Part shown: in pieces, positions 54,725 through 63,781 of the stretch
Numbering within the stretch: position 1 is the first letter of the stretch
Layout of the letters: each line of letters begins with the position of its first letter
Assembly: GCA_963709655.1 (NCBI GenBank)
Contig: CAVPXF010000056.1
Coordinates: forward strand, 496,001-560,000
Reading direction: 5' to 3'
DNA: 64,000 nt
Origin: Roseiarcus sp963709655
GTDB lineage: Bacteria; Pseudomonadota; Alphaproteobacteria; Rhizobiales; Beijerinckiaceae
Translations under genes and position numbers: made by a program
Notes under the pieces: generated by a model
Seen by the model: the letters and a program-made list of their open reading frames with translations, nothing else
What the model was told of the DNA's origin: nothing
Database searches by the model: none

Positions 54725-55687
54725 TCAGGCTGCGCCCCGTAAACGGAGCGAACCGACCAGCGATCTTTGCATCACGATGAAGATGAACAGCAGAACCCCG
54801 CTGATGATCATGATCCATGCGCCGTTCAGCGAGCCATTGAAATCGATGAGGGTCGCGATCAGGCCGAGGATCATGCCGCCGAACAGCGTGCCGGCGACCA
54901 TGCCGATGCCGCCGGTCAGCATCGTCCCCCCGAGAACCACCGAGGCGATGGCGGTCAGTTCGTTGCCGGTGCCGGCAAGCGGATAGCCCGACGAGGTGTA
55001 GAAAGCATAGATCACGCCGCCAAGCGCGCTGAAGAAACCGCCGAGCGCATAGATGCCGACCATCGTGCGCCGCATCGGTACGCCCATCAGCGTCGCCGAA
55101 GTTCTGTCGCCGCCGATGGCGTAGACATTGGCGCCGAAGCGGGTGAAGTGGGCGATCGCAATCGCAACGATGAGCGCCAGGAGCATTACGACGGCGGAAC
55201 TGTGCAACTCGCCGTTGCCGGGCAGCGGAATGCTCAGACCGGAATACCAGGCAACAAACGGATGGTGGATGGGCACCGAGTCGAGGTTGATCATGAAGCA
55301 GGCGCCGCGCAGCAGGAACAGACCGGCGAGCGTCACGATGAACGGCTGAATTTCGCAGAAGTCGATGATCAGCCCCTGCAGCCCGCCGAACGCGAGCCCG
55401 AACGCCAGCATCATCGGGGCCGACACCAGCGGATGCCAGCCGGCGAGATCGAGATTGGCGAGCGCCACGCCGACGAAGCCGATCATCGAGCCGACCGAGA
55501 GGTCGATGCCGCCCGACAGAATGACGAAGGTCGTGCCGATCGCGGCGGTGATGATGAAGGCGTTGTCGGCCAGGATGTCGCCGAGAACGAGCGTCGAGAG
55601 GAAGTTATTGTAGAGGAAGCCGCCGATTAGAAACAGTGCGACGAACACGGCGATCGTCGCAAGAAGTGGGAGATACCTCTCGTTCAT
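54725..55687 (-). CDS. yjfF: Sugar ABC transporter permease, YjfF-like
   Basis: A 320-residue permease with about nine helices. TFVILSGGIDLSVGSMIGFV and YAIGGDRTSATLMGVPMRR are shared by the RbsC/YtfT/YjfF class. Two permease genes side by side with one fused ATPase and one binding protein match the Escherichia coli galactofuranose system YtfQRT-YjfF. Its ATG 55687 overlaps the stop of the upstream permease (ATGA). The symbol is by similarity. Confidence 0.83.
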   Translation of the reverse strand: MNERYLPLLATIAVFVALFLIGGFLYNNFLSTLVLGDILADNAFIITAAIGTTFVILSGGIDLSVGSMIGFVGVALANLDLAGWHPLVSAPMMLAFGLAFGGLQGLIIDFCEIQPFIVTLAGLFLLRGACFMINLDSVPIHHPFVAWYSGLSIPLPGNGELHSSAVVMLLALIVAIAIAHFTRFGANVYAIGGDRTSATLMGVPMRRTMVGIYALGGFFSALGGVIYAFYTSSGYPLAGTGNELTAIASVVLGGTMLTGGIGMVAGTLFGGMILGLIATLIDFNGSLNGAWIMIISGVLLFIFIVMQRSLVGSLRLRGAA

Positions 55688-56730
55688 CGCTTCGTTCCCG
55701 CAAATGCGTTGTACAGCGCGACGCGCAGATTGGTCGATTGCAAGAGCAGCACGATGATGACCACGATCGCCTTGACCACCAGATTGTATTCCGGCGGCAG
55801 GCCGCTGGTCAGGATCGAAGTCGTCAGCGCCTGGATGACCAGCACGCCGAGCAGCGTCATGCCGAGATAGACGCGACCGCCCGACAGCGAGCCGCCGCCG
55901 ATCACCACCGCGAGAATCGCGTCGAGCTCGATATAGAGGCCGATGCTGACGGGGTCGGAGGTGTGGGTGTCGGCCGCAAGGACGACGCCCGCCCAGCCGG
56001 CGCAGATCCCGGAGATGAGGTAGGCCGCGTAGATGATCAACAGCGCGTTGATGCCGACGATTTTGGCCGCGGCGGGGTTGCCGCCGACCAATTCGAGGAA
56101 CAGCCCGAACGCCGTGCGCCGGATCACGAGCCACAGCAGACCGAAGACCGCGGCGAACAGGATGAGCCGGGTCGGGATGAGGCCGATGTGGCCGACGCTC
56201 AGACCCTGCAGCAATGGGCTGGTGAAGCTCGGATTCGTGCCGCCATAGAGGAGGTTGATCATCAGGCCGATGCCGCGGCCCGACGTCATCAGGATCAGCG
56301 TTGCGATGATCGGCTGAATGTCGAGGACGGCGACCAGGAATCCGTTCCAGAGCCCGCAAGCGAGGCCTGCGCCGAGCGCGATCAGGAGGACCAGCCAGTG
56401 CGGGTCGCCGGCGTGAATGCGCCAGGTAATGACCGCGCCGACGATGGCGATAATCGCGCCGACCGAAAGATCGATGCCCTTGGTGCCGATGACCACCGCC
56501 ATGCCGAGCGCGACCAGCGCGGTCGGCACGGCGCGGTAGAGAATGTCGATCAGGTTGCCGAACAGCCGGCCCTCGACGATGCGAATCTGGAAGAAGCCCG
56601 GCGAAATGATTCCGTCGACGATGAAGATCAGCGCCAGTGCGACGATCGGCCACACGGCTCGGTGGCCGAAGACTGCCCGCAGCTTCGAAACGGAAGGCTC
56701 TTCCGCTTGGATCTCGGCTGAGTGTTTCAC
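55684..56730 (-). CDS. ytfT: Sugar ABC transporter permease, YtfT-like
   Basis: A 348-residue permease with a cytoplasmic N-terminus of about 28 residues and nine helices. VVIGTKGIDLSVGAIIAIVG and ELVGGNPAAAKIVGINALLI are class motifs. It forms a heterodimer with the YjfF-like protein. Its start overlaps the end of the ATPase gene. Confidence 0.83.
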   Translation of the reverse strand: MKHSAEIQAEEPSVSKLRAVFGHRAVWPIVALALIFIVDGIISPGFFQIRIVEGRLFGNLIDILYRAVPTALVALGMAVVIGTKGIDLSVGAIIAIVGAVITWRIHAGDPHWLVLLIALGAGLACGLWNGFLVAVLDIQPIIATLILMTSGRGIGLMINLLYGGTNPSFTSPLLQGLSVGHIGLIPTRLILFAAVFGLLWLVIRRTAFGLFLELVGGNPAAAKIVGINALLIIYAAYLISGICAGWAGVVLAADTHTSDPVSIGLYIELDAILAVVIGGGSLSGGRVYLGMTLLGVLVIQALTTSILTSGLPPEYNLVVKAIVVIIVLLLQSTNLRVALYNAFAGTKR

Positions 56731-58226
56731 GTTCCCGCGCCCGCAATGGTGTCAATAATGGTCTGGCGGTTGATGTCCCGCTCGGCGATCTCGCCGATTT
56801 TGCGCCGGTCGCGCAGCACGGCGATCCGGTCGCTGACGGCGACGAGTTCGTCGAGTTCGGACGAGGCGACCAGCAACGCGAGCCCCTGGGCGCAGAGCCT
56901 GCGGATCAGCGCGACGATTTCCGCGTGCGCGCCAACGTCGATGCCTCGCGTCGGCTCGTCGAGAATGAGAATGCGCGGCTCGGCGGTGAGAGCGCGCGCG
57001 AGAACGACCTTCTGCTGGTTGCCGCCCGACAATTGCCCGACGGGCTTGTCGGCGTCGGGCGTGGCGATCGCCAGGGCCTTGATCATCTCCTGCGCCAGCG
57101 CCTCCTGCTGGTCGTGAGAGAGTCTTCTCAGCCAGCCCCGCTTGGATTGCAGGCCCAGAACGATGTTCTCGCGCACGGTCAGTTCGCCAAACACGCCCTC
57201 GGCCTTGCGGTCCTCGGGACAAAAGGCGATGCCGAGATGGAGCGAATGGCCCGGCGAGGCCGACGCAACCTGTTCGCCGCCGACCGTCAGGCGCCCGGAA
57301 TCCGGCTTGATCGCGCCGAATACGAGCTTGGCGACCTCGGTGCGGCCGGACCCGAGGAGTCCGGAGAGCCCGACGACCTCGCCTGCGTGCAAAGCGAGAT
57401 CGAACGGCTCCATGACCCGCCGTCGTCCGAGTCCCTCGGCGACCAGAATCGGCTTATCCTCGACCGTCGAGGCGGCGCGCGCCGCGTGCTCTTCGGTGCG
57501 TTCGAGCTCCCGTCCCAGCATCAGCGGAATCATTTTCGTCCGCGGCAGCTCGGCGATCGGAGCGCAGCCGACGAGGCGGCCGTTGCGCAGGACCGAGATA
57601 CGGTCCGCGATTTCGTAAACTTGATCGATGAAATGGGCGATGAAGACAATCGCGATGCCATGAGCCTTGAGGTCCCGGACGATCTTGAACAGGAGCGCGA
57701 CCTCGTTGGCGTCGAGGCTCGCCGTCGGCTCGTCGAGCACCAGCACCCGCGTGTCGTCCTCGAGCGCCCGGGCGATGGCGACGAGTTGCTGGATGGCGAC
57801 CGAATACGAGCCGAGCGGCCGCTCGACGTCGATGTCGATATCGAGGCGCTTCAGACGCTCCCGGGCGCGCTTTCGCGCCGCTCGCCAATCGATAAGTCCA
57901 AACTGCTTCGGCTGGCGCAGAAGCGTCAGATTCTTGGTCACCGACATGGTCGGGACAAGGTTGACCTCCTGATAGACCGTGCCGATCCCGAGCGCTTGCG
58001 CGTCGCCCGTCTTGCCGATGTGGACCGGGCGACCGTCGAGCCGGATTTCGCCTTCGTCCCGCTGCAGGGCGCCGGTCAGGATCTTGATCAGGGTCGATTT
58101 GCCGGCTCCGTTCTCGCCCATGAGCGCATGGACTTCGCCGGCCTGCACCTGGAAGTCGACGCGATCGAGCGCCCGCACGCCGGGAAAGGCCTTCGACACG
58201 CCCACCATTTCAATTCGAGCAACCAC
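56727..58226 (-). CDS. ytfR: Sugar ABC transporter ATPase, YtfR-like (two ABC domains)
   Basis: A 499-residue duplicated ATPase of the sugar (CUT2) class. N-terminal Walker A GENGAGKSTLIKI, Walker B VLVLDEPTASLDANE. The second domain has a degenerate Walker A (LLGSGRTEVAKLVFG) as usual in this class, with LSGGNQQKVVLAR and ILILDEPTRGIDVGAHAE. It energises uptake with YtfT/YjfF-like permeases. The gap to the upstream binding-protein gene is 149 bp and holds a strong hairpin. Confidence 0.9.
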   Translation of the reverse strand: MVARIEMVGVSKAFPGVRALDRVDFQVQAGEVHALMGENGAGKSTLIKILTGALQRDEGEIRLDGRPVHIGKTGDAQALGIGTVYQEVNLVPTMSVTKNLTLLRQPKQFGLIDWRAARKRARERLKRLDIDIDVERPLGSYSVAIQQLVAIARALEDDTRVLVLDEPTASLDANEVALLFKIVRDLKAHGIAIVFIAHFIDQVYEIADRISVLRNGRLVGCAPIAELPRTKMIPLMLGRELERTEEHAARAASTVEDKPILVAEGLGRRRVMEPFDLALHAGEVVGLSGLLGSGRTEVAKLVFGAIKPDSGRLTVGGEQVASASPGHSLHLGIAFCPEDRKAEGVFGELTVRENIVLGLQSKRGWLRRLSHDQQEALAQEMIKALAIATPDADKPVGQLSGGNQQKVVLARALTAEPRILILDEPTRGIDVGAHAEIVALIRRLCAQGLALLVASSELDELVAVSDRIAVLRDRRKIGEIAERDINRQTIIDTIAGAGT

Positions 58227-58355
58227 GGCTTCCGCTCCGACGGCGTCGCTGGGTCAAGGCGCCTTCTGCGGGCGAGCTTGGCACAAGCAGGCGGCGCCGC
58301 GAAGGGGCGCGCCCCGCCCGACCAAGGAGGTACGGGCGAAGCGCGCCTTTGGCCT

Positions 58356-58373
58356 TTAAGACCCCGGTCTTAA
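58356..58373. terminator. Hairpin just after the sugar-binding protein gene
   Basis: TTAAGACC and GGTCTTAA form a perfect 8-bp stem with a 2-nt spacer (about 6 bp plus a 4-nt loop in RNA), ending 2 bp beyond the binding-protein stop. Without a U-run it is more likely a 3' mRNA stabiliser or partial terminator, which would let the binding protein be made in excess over the membrane parts. Confidence 0.55.
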
Positions 58374-58375
58374 CG

Positions 58376-59305
58376 TCAGTTGCCGGGCGTCGCCGCCGTG
58401 TGCAGGTCGGACGGAATCACCACCCACTTCGGCAATTGTTCGTTCTTGTCCTTCAGGTAGCCGAGAACCACCGGGTAGATGTACTTGCCGATCGCCGAGC
58501 GGAGCTCGACGGAGGCGTTCGAGTCGCCCGCCGCCAGGGCTTCCTTCATCGCCGGCACGTAGTCGACCGACACCATCAGGAAGTCCTTGCCCGGCTTGAG
58601 GCCGGCTTCCTTCATCGCCTGAATGGCGCCGAGCTGCATGTTGTCGTTATGGGCGAACACGCCGCAGACGCCCTTCAGGTTGTCGGTGGCCTTGATGAAG
58701 GCTTCCATCACCTTCTTGCCGCCCTCCGTGGTGAAGTCGCCGCTCTGCGACTTGATGATCTTCATGTCGGGGAAATTCGAGATGATCGTCTCGAAGCCCT
58801 TCTTGCGTTCGATCGCGGGCGCGGAGCCGACGGTCCCCTGCAGTTCGACAATCTTGCAGTTGCCCTTGCTCGCCTGCGCGAGCCAGGCGCCGGCCAGCTT
58901 GCCTTCGAGGTTGAAGTCCGCCGAAATGCGGGCGACGAACAGGCTCTTGTCGCCTTCGACGTCGCGGTCGGCGAGGAACACCGGGATGCCGGCCTTCTTG
59001 GCTTCGTCGAGCACCTGTCCCCACCCGGTCGTGACGACCGGCGCGATGATGATCGCGTCGACCTTCTGGGCGATGAAGGCTCTGACCGCCTTCAACTGCT
59101 CCTCTTCCTTGCCTTGCGCGTCGGCAAACTTGAGGTCGATGCCCTCCTTCTTCGCCTCTTCCTGCATGTCTTTGGAGAAAGCGGGCCTCCAGTCGCCTTC
59201 GTCCCCGACCTGCGAGAACCCGATGGTGACGGCGAACGCCGACGATCCCGCAAAAACGAGCGTCGCGGCAAGCGCGGCGCCTCCCAGCCATTTCCTAAGC
59301 TGCAT
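58376..59305 (-). CDS. ytfQ: Periplasmic sugar-binding protein, YtfQ-like
   Basis: A 309-residue protein with a Sec signal peptide (MQLRKWLGGAALAATLVFAG, cleavage after AFA) and a periplasmic-binding-protein type 1 fold: TIGFSQVGDEGDWRPAFSKD, DAIIIAPVVTTGWGQVLDEA, FLADRDVEGDKSLFVARISA and GVFAHNDNMQLGAIQAMKEA. The sequence is close to galactofuranose-binding YtfQ; related proteins also bind arabinose. ATG 59305 is preceded by GGGAGGAGA. First gene of the operon. Confidence 0.88.
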   Translation of the reverse strand: MQLRKWLGGAALAATLVFAGSSAFAVTIGFSQVGDEGDWRPAFSKDMQEEAKKEGIDLKFADAQGKEEEQLKAVRAFIAQKVDAIIIAPVVTTGWGQVLDEAKKAGIPVFLADRDVEGDKSLFVARISADFNLEGKLAGAWLAQASKGNCKIVELQGTVGSAPAIERKKGFETIISNFPDMKIIKSQSGDFTTEGGKKVMEAFIKATDNLKGVCGVFAHNDNMQLGAIQAMKEAGLKPGKDFLMVSVDYVPAMKEALAAGDSNASVELRSAIGKYIYPVVLGYLKDKNEQLPKWVVIPSDLHTAATPGN

Positions 59306-59663
59306 ATTCTCCTCCCGTGTGATGGTCACCCTCTTGGCGCCTCGGCTGTCGGACGCGTGTTTGATTGGCGATTGCCCGAGCGCATTCGGCAAGCAGACGG
59401 CCAATTGTCATACGATAGGACTTATTCGCGGCGCTCGTCAATGCGGCATCGGCGACCCGCGATGGACCGTGGAGCTGGAAAATGCGGTCGCCTGGACCTG
59501 CGCTTCAGATCGCCTGTACGACGCTGCCGCGTCCGCCGCGGGGCCGGGGCGACAAGGGGCAACGGTCCGCTTCAGCGGCTGGCTGGGCCAGGCCGAAATT
59601 GCGCATGTCGACAACGCGCTTTACGCCGGTTGGTCCCCGTTGGGGCGGCCGGCGGGCCGGCGG
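59306..59663. other. Intergenic region upstream of the sugar transporter operon
   Basis: 358 bp without a supported gene. The right half (59470-59640) has coding-like composition but no conserved frame. The left part carries the ytfQ promoter region and the FadR-type palindrome at 59405-59415. Confidence 0.6.
59405..59415. promoter_or_regulatory. Candidate FadR-type operator upstream of ytfQ
   Basis: TTGTCATACGA fits the FadR-subfamily consensus TnGTnnnACnA, 100 bp before the ytfQ ATG. A similar core, TTTCATACAA, is in the palindrome upstream of araB (11714-11731). The regulator encoded at 53840-54712 is the natural candidate. Confidence 0.5.
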
Positions 59664-60224
59664 CTAAAGGTCCTCGATGTCCCGGCGCGCCCGCTCCAGG
59701 ACGTCGCGAAGGCGGCCGGCCTGTTTGGCGTCCAGCGCGCCCTTGCGCATCTTCGAGAACAACGCCTCGCGCAGTTCACGGATCGACTCGCCGATCGCCT
59801 GCTCGCCGATCGGCGCCGCGGCGTTGGCGACCTGGGCCTTGATCGCGTCCAATTCCGTGCTTTGCTCGGCAAGCCAAGCTTTCCCCGCCTCGGTAATGGC
59901 AAACCGGCGTCGAGGGCCGTGCGAGGTCGAGGCGACGAATTCCGCCTCGGAAAGCTGTTGCAGGATCGGATAAATGGATCCGGGGCTTGGGCTGTAGGAT
60001 CCTTGGAAGCGCGCCCGCAAGTCTCGGATGATGTCGTAGCCGTGCCGCGGCGCTTCGGCGATCAGTCCAAGCACCAGCAGGCGCAGCGCGCCGGAGTCGA
60101 ACATCCGCGCGCCCCGTCCGCGACCGAACGGGGCGCGACGCCCGAAGAGGCCGTGAAACGCGGCGCGCGGTCCGCACTCGTGAGGGGCGTCGTCATCGCC
60201 GGGCGGCGGGGGACGAAAGGGCAT
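59664..60224 (-). CDS. PadR family transcriptional regulator
   Basis: A 186-residue PadR repressor. The winged helix is LRLLVLGLIAEAPRHGYDII then GSIYPILQQLSEAEFVASTS. A C-terminal helical part follows (EQAIGESIRELREALFSKMR). An N-terminal extension rich in Pro and His (PPPGDDDAPHECGP) may bind metal or heme; PadR relatives with His-rich N-termini respond to nickel or iron. ATG 60224 is chosen. It lies downstream of the DUF2852 gene on the same strand, and both follow the palindromes at 60794-60836. Confidence 0.85.
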   Translation of the reverse strand: MPFRPPPPGDDDAPHECGPRAAFHGLFGRRAPFGRGRGARMFDSGALRLLVLGLIAEAPRHGYDIIRDLRARFQGSYSPSPGSIYPILQQLSEAEFVASTSHGPRRRFAITEAGKAWLAEQSTELDAIKAQVANAAAPIGEQAIGESIRELREALFSKMRKGALDAKQAGRLRDVLERARRDIEDL

Positions 60225-60343
60225 GGGCGGGGTTCTCGTGGGGCAATGCGGCCGCACGATGCTAGCGGTTCGGCCCCGTTGCGGCAAAGGCGCGAGGGCC
60301 GCGCCGCCGCCCGAAGAGGGAGGCGCGGCGCGGCGTCGTCTCG

Positions 60344-60772
60344 TCAATTCTGGCCCGGACCGCCGCTCGCGGCGCCGCGCTCGGCCATGAAGCGCTCGAA
60401 AGCCTCGCGATCTCGCGTCTCGCGCTGCTTGCGCTCAAACGTCTCGAACGCCTCGGCGTCCTCCTCCAGCGCCTTCAGCGTCTCGCGCCGGCGCTCTTCG
60501 AATGCGGCGTTGGGGAACGCGGCTCGGGTTCGGCGCCAGGGTCGCCCGAGCTTCGCGCCGCGAAAGGCGTACCCGCCATGGCGGCGCGCGGCCCGCCAGA
60601 GGAAAATGACAAGCAGCGCCACGCCGAGCGGGTGGAAGAGCCAGAACGCCGCGGCGACCATCAGGATCTTCACCAGCAGCGGCGGATGGTAGGAAGACCC
60701 GGACCAATCGACTTTCACGAACGCGGAACCGCGCGGCCCGCACTCGGGCCAGGATTCGGCATAACCAGACAT
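60344..60772 (-). CDS. DUF2852 membrane protein
   Basis: A 142-residue protein from ATG 60772. One or two hydrophobic segments (LLVKILMVAAAFWLFHPLGV, ALLVIFLWRAARR) are followed by a basic region and a charged coiled-coil tail (LKALEEDAEAFETFERKQRE). The DUF2852 family is confined to alphaproteobacteria and has no known role. It precedes the padR gene; the pair probably shares one promoter that PadR represses. Confidence 0.78.
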   Translation of the reverse strand: MSGYAESWPECGPRGSAFVKVDWSGSSYHPPLLVKILMVAAAFWLFHPLGVALLVIFLWRAARRHGGYAFRGAKLGRPWRRTRAAFPNAAFEERRRETLKALEEDAEAFETFERKQRETRDREAFERFMAERGAASGGPGQN

Positions 60773-60793
60773 GGATGACCTCTTGGATCGGCG

Positions 60794-60836
60794 TCCGATA
60801 TATCGGACAGACAGCATCTAATAGACGATATATCGT
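60794..60836. promoter_or_regulatory. Two palindromic candidate PadR operators
   Basis: TCCGATATATCGGA (60794-60807) and ACGATATATCGT (60825-60836) share the core CGATATATCG. The second centre lies 31 bp from the first, close to three helical turns. A third palindrome, AGACATGTCT, follows at about 60842. They lie 20-60 bp upstream of the DUF2852 ATG, right where a repressor of this operon would bind. Confidence 0.7.
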
Positions 60837-61047
60837 TTACAAGACATGTCTGACATTTTTTTGCACCGCCGCGACGCCAGGCCCAGCGCACCCCAATTGA
60901 CAGGCGTCAAACTGTAATCCCGAAGTGAGGCTTAGTCATCGCGCGGAGGACGTACCGCGTCGGAAAGCGCCGCGCGATTGTTGCAGCTTTTGGCGCCTAG
61001 GTTGTTGAAAACGGCCGTTCACAAGAATTCGCGCGGGGGCTAGGCTC

Positions 61048-61272
61048 GTGGGCGTCTTCGATCCGGACGCGGAGCGGGCGCCTCTCGGCAAAACCCGGCG
61101 CGGCGATGCAAATGGCGTCACTGACAGGACGAACGGCATCGGCGGCTATTCGATCGTCCAGGCAGATTCGGACGACGCGGCGGCCAGGACGTTCGGCAAA
61201 GACCACCCCATCTGCAAATGCCCCGGCACGTGGGTTGAGGTCGTGGAGATTATGAAAATACCGGGAATGTAG
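61048..61272 (+). pseudogene. C-terminal fragment of a YCII-related protein
   Basis: The last 45 residues (GGYSIVQADSDDAAARTF, GTWVEVVEIMKIPGM) look like the end of a YCII/dimeric alpha-beta barrel protein. The sequence before about 61125 does not, and the N-terminal half of the domain is missing. No other piece is nearby, so this is a truncated remnant. It converges with trmFO. Confidence 0.5.
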
Positions 61273-61371
61273 GGGCTCTCTCGACTCTTCAGGTTCGATC
61301 TTACCTGGCCCGGATTTGGGCCTCGGCGCCGCATTCGCTTCGGCGCCGGTATGGCTCGCCGCTTCCCTCTT

Positions 61372-62767
61372 TCAGACCGCGGCGCGTTCCGCCCACCCCG
61401 ACAGATCGGCCTCGGCGCGCGCCGAAAGCGCCCGCTTGCGCGCGACGCCGCGCTCGGGCCCGCGCAGGCGCTTGCCCGCCTCGTCGACGCGCGGTTCGAC
61501 GATCGGCGGGAACAGGCCGAAATTGACGTTCATCGGCTGGAACGAACGCGGGCCGGCGTCGATCGAACTCGATGTGGCCGCCGGTGATGTGGTTGAGGAG
61601 CGCGCCGATCGCCGTCGTCGCGGGCGGCGGCTCGAGCGCCAGGCCAAGCCGCTCCGCGGCGGCGAGGCGCCCGGCGATCAGGCCGACCGCCGCGCTCTCG
61701 ACATAGCCCTCGCAGCCGGTGATCTGGCCGGCGAAGCGCAGCCGCGGCTCGGCCTTGAGCCGGAGGCGGTCGTCGAGAAGCCGGGGCGAATTGAGGTAAG
61801 TGTTGCGATGGATGCCGCCGAGGCGGGCGAATTCCGCGCGCTCGAGCCCGGGAATCATGCGGAAAACATGGGTCTGTTCGCCGTATTTCAGCTTGGTCTG
61901 AAAACCGACGATGTTGAAGAGCGTGCCGAGCGCATTGTCTTGCCGAAGCTGCACGACGGCGTAGGGCTTGATTGTAGGCTGATGGGTGTTGGTCAGACCG
62001 ACGGGCTTCATCGGCCCGTGCCGCAGCGTTTCGCGGCCGCGCTCGGCCATGACCTCGATGGGAAGGCAGCCGTCGAAATAGGGCGTGCCCTCGAACTCGC
62101 GGAACTCGGTCTTCTCGGCGGCGAGCACGGCCTCGACGAAGGCCTCGTACTGGTCGCGGCTCATCGGGCAATTGACATAGGCCGCGGCGCCCCCGCCGCT
62201 CGGACCCTCCTTGTCGTAGCGCGACTGCATCCACGCGACGTCCATGTCGATCGAGTTGCGGTGGACGATCGGCGCGATGGCGTCGAAGAAGGCGAGCGCG
62301 CCCTCGCCTGTGAGACGGCCGATCGCCTCGGCGAGCGCGCTCGAGGTCAGCGGACCGGTCGCGATGACCACGTTGTCCCAGTCGCCCGGGGGAAGTCCGG
62401 CGATTTCGCCACGCTCGAGGGCGACAAGCGGATGAGCCAGCACCGCTTGCTCGACCGCCGCGGAGAAACCGTCCCGGTCGACGGCAAGAGCGCCGCCGGC
62501 CGGCACCTGATGGGAGTCGGCGCTGCGCATGATGATCGAACCGAGCGCCCGCATCTCGCGATGGAGGACGCCGACTGCGTTGGTCGCCGCGTCGTCGGAG
62601 CGAAACGAGTTGGAGCAGACGAGCTCGGCCAGCCGGCTCGTCCGGTGAGCGGCCGTCGCGGTCAGCGGGCGCATCTCATGCAGCACGACGGGAACGCCGG
62701 CCTCGGCCGCCTGCCACGCCGCCTCCGATCCGGCGAGGCCGCCGCCGATAACGTGGATGGAACGCAT
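61372..62767 (-). CDS. trmFO: Methylenetetrahydrofolate-tRNA-(uracil-5-)-methyltransferase (one-base frameshift)
   Basis: A TrmFO protein of about 464 residues. FAD-binding VIGGGLAGSEAAWQAAEAGV at the N-terminus, LVCSNSFRSDDAATNAVGVL, MKPVGLTNTHQPTIKPYAVV and FAGQITGCEGYVESAAVGLI are diagnostic. It methylates U54 in tRNA using methylene-THF and FADH2. The frame breaks at about 61553-61560, where GAGTTCGATCG should probably read GAGTCGATCG; the C-terminus then continues IDAGPRSFQPMNVNFGLFPP to the stop at 61372. Read literally, the last 90 codons give a basic tail with no family resemblance. ATG 62767. Confidence 0.92.
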
Positions 62768-62816
62768 GGCGTGTCTTGGCGAAGCGCGGAGAGAACGTCA
62801 ACTTTAGGGGGCGAAC

Positions 62817-62846
62817 AAAAAGCGGCTCCCGAAGGAGCCGCTTTTT
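62817..62846. terminator. Rho-independent terminator
   Basis: AAAAAGCGGCTCC and GGAGCCGCTTTTT form a 13-bp stem with a 4-nt loop, with A- and T-runs at both ends, so it can work on both strands. It ends the DUF1127 transcript on the minus strand just before trmFO. Confidence 0.9.
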
Positions 62847-62889
62847 CGCCGGCCGCCCGAGGCGGCGCGCTATCTTTGGACCTGGGCGC

Positions 62890-63057
62890 TTACGCGGCGG
62901 CCTGATCAAGCGACTCGCGAACGATGGTCTCGATCTCGCCTCGACGGATGCCGATGTCGCTGAGTTCCCGGTCGGTGAGCTGGCTGAGCTCGCGGACCGC
63001 GTCCCGATAGCGCCGCCACGACAGGAGTTTTTCGGAGATGGTCTTGAAGGTGGTCAT
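62890..63057 (-). CDS. DUF1127 small protein, 55 aa
   Basis: ATG 63057 opens MTTFKTISEKLLSWRRYRDA, followed by ELSQLTDRELSDIGIRRGEI. The Arg-rich helix and the LTDRELSDIGI motif define DUF1127. Small proteins of this family act in phosphate and carbon metabolism and in RNA turnover in alphaproteobacteria. The start follows AAAGGGAAACGAC. A strong terminator follows, so the gene is a single transcription unit. Confidence 0.88.
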   Translation of the reverse strand: MTTFKTISEKLLSWRRYRDAVRELSQLTDRELSDIGIRRGEIETIVRESLDQAAA

Positions 63058-63781
63058 TGTCGTTTCCCTTTCTCAATCTTGCTGCACTGCAAAATAGGCG
63101 TCCGCGGGAATTTAGGTAGGTATGCGATGGAAACGCAGCTATGCAACATCTGCATACGCGCTTTAGCCAAATGTTCAGATGTTCTGGAGTTGCGCGACGC
63201 GATGGTCTCGTGCCTAGGCCTTCGCCTGGCTGCTGGCTCAGGTTGAGGCCGCCACGCGCTTTGCGAAGTTTTCAGCGCCTTTGCGCGAACAAAATGAGTT
63301 TTTCAGTCGATTGCGGCGAGACCCAAGGCCTCTTGCGCGAACTTGGACCCGATGCCACGCCGCTTAAGGGCCTTGTGGCGATATTTCTCTTTCGGCTTTA
63401 GTTATGTAAAATCATCATGGGTAGAAATTGCTGCGACGCTCTAACGTGGTCGCCGGCTCGGGTTACGTCGCTCCATGCGGCCCTTCGCCGCAACCACGAC
63501 GAAGCTTGTCGCCCGGTTGGCCATACCTCTCGTTTGCGGCTTTTCCCACCGTTCGGACGCAAAAGGCTGTTCGCCGCTCCGTTGCACGGTTGGCGAGCGC
63601 ATGGAGTGAAGGCCGGGTCCGAGCCGATTGCATTGTGCGTCTCGCTGTCGCACCGTGGGAGTTGGCGGAAGCTTTCCGTGGCGCCCTTACAGCGGACCGA
63701 TTAGTGTAGGGGAAATTCTTGCTTTTGAACGGGTGGGCGGCGACGCGAGCGTGTGTGTTTGCGCAACCCAAGGAGCTGGAG
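63058..63781. other. Long intergenic region
   Basis: 724 bp with no supported gene. Several open frames cross it but none has a ribosome binding site with conserved-looking sequence. It contains the DUF1127 promoter side and the leader of the gene at 63782. A small RNA could hide here; I see no clear structure. Confidence 0.5.

Noticed and set aside
59482..59667. Small basic open frame upstream of ytfQ
   Set aside because: Composition fits a random GC-rich frame; no ribosome binding site or domain.
63428..63709. Open frames in the long gap before the last gene
   Set aside because: No start with a ribosome binding site, no conserved motif, and two overlapping frames of similar length, as expected by chance in GC-rich DNA.
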